Source of the DNA: Deltaproteobacteria bacterium
Lineage (GTDB): Bacteria; SZUA-79; Acidulodesulfobacterales; Acidulodesulfobacteraceae
Length of the DNA stretch: 64,000 nt
Assembly (NCBI GenBank): GCA_023489335.1
Contig: JAMDCP010000011.1
Location: 1-64,000 of the forward strand
Direction of reading: 5' to 3'
The position numbers and the translations under genes are program-made. A model generated the notes under the pieces. It was not told the origin of the DNA. It made no database searches and saw nothing but the letters and a program-made list of their open reading frames with translations. Below, piece after piece: positions 60,541-64,000 of the stretch. Each line of letters begins with the position of its first letter. Position 1 is the stretch's first letter.

Positions 60541-61836
60541 TTATTTTAAAAGCGATTTTCCGATATCGTTTCTGTAATATTTATTTTCAAAGTTTATATT
60601 TTTTGCGATATCGTAAGCCTTATTCACAATATCCCCCGTTTTGCCTTTAACGCAAACATTCAAAACCCTGCCGCCGTCGGTGTAATATTTTCCGTTTACT
60701 TTTTTTGTTCCGGCATGGAACAGGTAGTAATCCATGCCGTTATCCCTGCTTAGATTCGGCAAATTGCCGAACGAAATCTCATAACCTGTTTTATAATCTT
60801 TCGGATAACCCAGAGACGATAAAACAAGGCAAATAGATTTATTATCGTCAAATTCAAGTTTATAGTCTTTTAAATTTCCATCTATCACGCTTAGAAATAA
60901 ATCTATTATATCAGATTTAAGCCTTATAAGTATTGCCTGAGTCTCGGGGTCCCCAAACCTGACATTAAATTCAAGAACATAAACATCGCTGCCTTTTATC
61001 ATAACCCCGGCATATAATACGCCCTTATAATCCACGCCTTCCTTCCTAAGCCCTTCCAGAGTAGGTTCTATTATGGTTCTATTAATTTTATCCTCCAGAT
61101 CTCTTGAAACAAACGGATTAGGAGAGACAGCCCCCATTCCCCCGGTATTTTCGCCGGTATCTCCATCCAGTATCCTTTTATAGTCCATACTGGTAACGAG
61201 AGGCTTATAAGAAATACCGTCTGTAATTACCATATACGAAAGCTCAAAGCCGTCCAAGTAATCTTCGACAATGACCGTTTTTCCGCTTTCCCCGAAAATA
61301 TTTTTATTAAAAATAGAATCCAAGATACTTTTGGAACCTTCGCCGCTGCCCGAAATAAAAACCCCTTTTCCGGCGGCAAGCCCGCTCGCCTTAATAACTA
61401 AAGGATGAGGTTTTTTTATGACAAAGTTCGATGCGCCGGCAAAATCCGTAAATGACCTGTAATCCGCTGTTTTTATGGAATTCCTTTTAAGGAAATCTTT
61501 GGCATATTCTTTAGATGATTCCAAAAGGGATGCTTTTTTATTTGGGCCGAATATCTTTAAACCGTTTGCCGTAAACTCGTCAACTATCCCCAAAGACAGG
61601 GGTATTTCCGGACCTACTACCGTTAAATCTATTTTGTTATTTTTTGCAAAATTAACAAGACCGCTTATGTCATCCTGCTTGAGCATTACATTTTCGGCAT
61701 TATCCGATGTGCCGCCGTTGCCGGGAGCGCAATACACTTCGGCGCCCTTCCTTGAATTTTTAACGGCATGAATTATGGCGCTTTCCCTTCCGCCCGAACC
61801 TATAATAAGAATTTTCATAGATATGTTGTTAGCCAC
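60541..61836 (-). CDS. purD: Phosphoribosylamine-glycine ligase
   Basis: 431 residues, ATP-grasp: MKILIIGSGGRESAIIHAVK, APGNGGTSDNAENV, VVGPEIPLSLGIVDEF, VIKASGLAAGKGVFI and EFNVRFGDPETQAIL. Makes glycinamide ribonucleotide, step 2 of purine synthesis. An in-frame ATG six codons downstream (before KILIIGSGG) may be the true start. Separated from purH by a MITE/REP-like repeat. Confidence 0.96.
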   Translation of the reverse strand: MANNISMKILIIGSGGRESAIIHAVKNSRKGAEVYCAPGNGGTSDNAENVMLKQDDISGLVNFAKNNKIDLTVVGPEIPLSLGIVDEFTANGLKIFGPNKKASLLESSKEYAKDFLKRNSIKTADYRSFTDFAGASNFVIKKPHPLVIKASGLAAGKGVFISGSGEGSKSILDSIFNKNIFGESGKTVIVEDYLDGFELSYMVITDGISYKPLVTSMDYKRILDGDTGENTGGMGAVSPNPFVSRDLEDKINRTIIEPTLEGLRKEGVDYKGVLYAGVMIKGSDVYVLEFNVRFGDPETQAILIRLKSDIIDLFLSVIDGNLKDYKLEFDDNKSICLVLSSLGYPKDYKTGYEISFGNLPNLSRDNGMDYYLFHAGTKKVNGKYYTDGGRVLNVCVKGKTGDIVNKAYDIAKNINFENKYYRNDIGKSLLK

Positions 61837-61856
61837 CCTTCCTTTAACTAAAATTT

Positions 61857-62015
61857 AAAATTACGGGTAGAAATTTTTATTCTGGATTCCTGCTTTCGCA
61901 GGAATGACTCTGCGAGGATTTATCATTTTACCCGTCGGGTGTCATTCCCGCTTCAGCGGGAATCCAGTGCTCTTAAAATATTGCGATACTTTTAATGATT
62001 TCTACCTGCAATTTT
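61857..62015. repeat. MITE/REP-like element between purD and purH
   Basis: Outer arms AAAATTACGGGTAGAAAT (61857-61874) and ATTTCTACCTGCAATTTT (61998-62015) match 16 of 18. Inside, CTGGATTCCTGC...GGAATGAC (61882-61908) is inverted as GTCATTCCCGC...GGAATCCAG (61941-61967), each with its own small hairpin. The inner part resembles common GGGAATCCAG intergenic palindromes. No target duplication is obvious. Confidence 0.75.
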
Positions 62016-62025
62016 AGGGATAAAA

Positions 62026-63639
62026 TCAGTGCCTAAAATGCCTTATGTTTGTAAATATCATCGGGATATTTAATTTATCCGCCTCGCGGGTAACCTCGTC
62101 ATCCCTGATGGAACCGCCGGGTTCTATAATCCCGCTCACCCCTATCTTACCCGCATATTCCACGGAATCCTTAAATGGAAAAAATCCGTCCGAAGCCATA
62201 ACAAAACCCCTGACATCCCCGTAAGAATCTTTCATTTTTTGGTAGGCAAATTTAGCGCTGTCTATTCTCGACATCTGCCCAGCCCCGACACCCATAGTAA
62301 CGCAGTCTTTTGCATAAACTATAGCATTGGATTTGACATGTTTTGCAATCTTCCATGCAAAAATCAGGTCGTTTAATAAATAATCGTCCGCCTTTTTATC
62401 CGTAACCGTTTTAAAAGAAAGCATATTTTCCGGCGCATCGTCTTTTTCCTGAACAAGAACCCCGCCCGAAGCGCTTCGTAAAGAAAATTTCTCTTTTTTA
62501 AGAATATAATCATTAAAATATTCGATGATTATCGTATTTTTCTTGGATTTTAAAATTTCGAGGGCATCCCCTTCATAACCCGGGGCTAAAATAATTTCAA
62601 CAAAAAACGGCTTGATTTCGAGGGCGGTTTCTTTATCCACCTTCTTATTAAAACCTATTATTCCTCCATAAGATGAAATCTCGTCGGTCTTTCTTGCCTT
62701 AAGGAATGCGTCTTTTAAAGATATTTTACTTAATGCGGCTCCGCAAGGGTTGGTATGTTTCACGATTACGGAGAACCAATCGTCCGTGGCATAAAAATCC
62801 CTTATTATATTGAGAGTCGAATCTATATCTAACAGGTTGTTATATGAAATATCTTTTCCCGAGATCTTTTTGAAAGCGGGGTAATCGTCCCTCTTTTGTC
62901 CTGCCGCGGCAATCCCCTTTAAGTTTTCTTCAAACTCCGCCTCGTAAAATGCGGCTTTCTGGTGAGGATTCTCACCGTATCTTAAAGGCGATAATTTTTT
63001 AAGATTTAGATTTAACTCTCCCTTAAAAGATTCATCCCTTTTTTCTTTTTTTGAACCCAAAAAATTGGAAATTTCACTGTCGTACTCTGCCGTAAGTTTG
63101 AACGCCTCGTACGCAAACACCTTTTTAATCTCTACCGGTATTTCTTGTTTGTTTTTAAGAAATTCTATTATATCGGGGTAGTAAGCGGGGCTTGTCGCTA
63201 CCGAAACATGCCTGAAGTTCTTTGCCGCCGCCCTTATTAAAGAGACGCCGCCTATATCGATAAACTCAAGCTTTTCTTCGAATGTTATATCTTTATCTTT
63301 CATTTCTTTAAACGGATACAGGTTTACTACAACGAAATCTATGGGGTTTATATTATTTTTTTTCATATCTTCTATATGGTTTTCATTGTCCCTGATCGAC
63401 AGAATTCCTCCAAAAATAGCGGGATGCAATGTTTTCACCCTTCCATCCATTATCTCGGGAAAATTTGTTATCTCGTCTATTCTTTTTAAATCCGTGAGAC
63501 CCGAAGATTTTAATGCATTATAAGTATTTCCCGTTGCAATAACGGTATAACCGGCTATCTCTAGGTGGGTTGCAAGCTCCACAATACCTGTTTTGTCATA
63601 AACGGATATAAGGGCATATCTTTTTTTGGACATAAGCAA
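62026..63639 (-). CDS. purH: Bifunctional AICAR formyltransferase / IMP cyclohydrolase
   Basis: 537 residues. N-terminal cyclohydrolase (RYALISVYDKTGIVELATHL, RVKTLHPAIFGGILSIRDN), C-terminal AICAR transformylase (LRYGENPHQKAAFY, VKHTNPCGAA, KSNAIVYAKDCVTMGVGAGQ, FPFKDSVEYAGKIGVSGIIE). Final two steps to IMP. Complete. A second in-frame Met (MSKKRYALIS) is probably the start in life. Confidence 0.97.
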   Translation of the reverse strand: MLMSKKRYALISVYDKTGIVELATHLEIAGYTVIATGNTYNALKSSGLTDLKRIDEITNFPEIMDGRVKTLHPAIFGGILSIRDNENHIEDMKKNNINPIDFVVVNLYPFKEMKDKDITFEEKLEFIDIGGVSLIRAAAKNFRHVSVATSPAYYPDIIEFLKNKQEIPVEIKKVFAYEAFKLTAEYDSEISNFLGSKKEKRDESFKGELNLNLKKLSPLRYGENPHQKAAFYEAEFEENLKGIAAAGQKRDDYPAFKKISGKDISYNNLLDIDSTLNIIRDFYATDDWFSVIVKHTNPCGAALSKISLKDAFLKARKTDEISSYGGIIGFNKKVDKETALEIKPFFVEIILAPGYEGDALEILKSKKNTIIIEYFNDYILKKEKFSLRSASGGVLVQEKDDAPENMLSFKTVTDKKADDYLLNDLIFAWKIAKHVKSNAIVYAKDCVTMGVGAGQMSRIDSAKFAYQKMKDSYGDVRGFVMASDGFFPFKDSVEYAGKIGVSGIIEPGGSIRDDEVTREADKLNIPMIFTNIRHFRH

Positions 63640-63721
63640 ATTTTCCTTTGATTTTAAAATATTATGTAGTAGAATATAAAAAAATTTTATTAATTTTACT
63701 AATTTTAAACATTTATTTCAA

Positions 63722-63883
63722 ATGAAAAGATTGAAATTTTGGGTTTTATTATTTTTAATTTTTTTTACGATGAATTTTCTGACAGGGTGCGCGCTTTTGC
63801 TTGTCGGCGGTCTTGCGGGAACCACAGGCTATCTTGCCGCAAAGCAGGGTTATGGCGTTCAATCGCCGGTAACGAAAAAATAA
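63722..63883 (+). CDS. Small 53-residue lipoprotein
   Basis: MKRLKFWVLLFLIFF opens a lipoprotein signal with lipobox LTGC (Cys23); mature part of ~31 residues, ALLLVGGLAGTTGYLAAKQG. Resembles the many short DUF3568-like lipoproteins but too short to assign. Found directly from the sequence; no clear Shine-Dalgarno. Followed 77 bp on by purE. Confidence 0.6.
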   Translation: MKRLKFWVLLFLIFFTMNFLTGCALLLVGGLAGTTGYLAAKQGYGVQSPVTKK

Positions 63884-63960
63884 AAGCCTTGCCGCTTGCT
63901 CATTGCGCCACAGAAGGCAATTAGAATTAATAAATAATAAATAACAAGAGGGAAGACGAT

Positions 63961-64000
63961 ATGGAAGTTTTAATTATCGTAGGGTCTAAAAACGATCTGA
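63961..64000 (+). CDS. purE: N5-carboxyaminoimidazole ribonucleotide mutase, start only
   Basis: Only 13 codons are in the window, MEVLIIVGSKNDL, but IIVGSKND matches the PurE opening (xxxIIMGSxSD), and it sits beside purH and purD. AGAGGGAAG lies 6 bases before the ATG. The rest lies beyond the right edge. Confidence 0.7.
   Translation, partial: MEVLIIVGSKNDL

Overview
The window is AT-rich (roughly 35-40% GC by eye), gene-dense bacterial chromosome. Housekeeping content includes ispG-proS, the rpsF-rpsR-rplI-dnaB block, argS, purH/purD/purE, thiE/thiC/thiD, polX, dgt and a dksA-like gene. A TolC/HlyD pair and a second TolC imply a Gram-negative envelope. Rubredoxins, two DsrE-family proteins, a c-type cytochrome, DivIVA and a B12/radical-SAM enzyme point to a sulfur-metabolising, Deltaproteobacteria-like lineage. 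The taxonomic guess is inference; there is no rRNA in the window.

Layout. 1-1.7 kb: a Fic-family gene (its catalytic His is Gln), a small partner gene and an AbiEii-like nucleotidyltransferase; the first and third genes share a 50-bp 3' repeat. 2.18-7.18 kb: a cargo island bounded by 27-bp copies of a tRNA-Thr 3' end, holding an MjaI-like restriction-modification pair and a lone NucS-like nuclease, with no integrase. 7.2-25.6 kb: core genes, with a TetR circuit whose operator is repeated at a DsrE-like gene and a nitroreductase, an Hsp20 gene, a TolC-HlyD pair behind a palindromic promoter, ispG-proS, TolC/ArsR/DsrE2, a lytic transglycosylase and a UreH-like membrane protein.

25.69-34.03 kb: an 8.3-kb integrative element in tRNA-Lys(UUU), with a 47-bp att repeat, a tyrosine integrase, excisionase-like HTH proteins, HicBA, an XRE regulator, two paralogous winged-helix proteins, an EexN-like lipoprotein, a TrbL/VirB6-like protein and a replication-relaxation-like protein. 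No full relaxase or T4SS is present, so it looks like a stripped-down or satellite mobilisable element. It carries a leader repeat family also found near the first island, an array of hairpins, a 96-bp near-perfect hairpin, and a 28-bp repeat at both ends that may be integrase arm sites.

34-64 kb: mostly ordinary core genes: rubredoxin-like protein, thiE-thiC, a DUF815 ATPase, a membrane GGDEF protein, ROK kinase, the ribosomal/dnaB operon, a radical-SAM protein, an NRAMP-like transporter with a hairpin leader, divIVA, yggT, polX, thiD, a DsbA-like protein, two rubredoxins, dgt, a DksA-like protein, orphan OppD/OppF ATPases, argS, gmhA, purD, purH, a small lipoprotein and the start of purE. 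A 159-bp MITE/REP-like repeat lies between purD and purH. Six genes under about 70 codons were read directly from the sequence.
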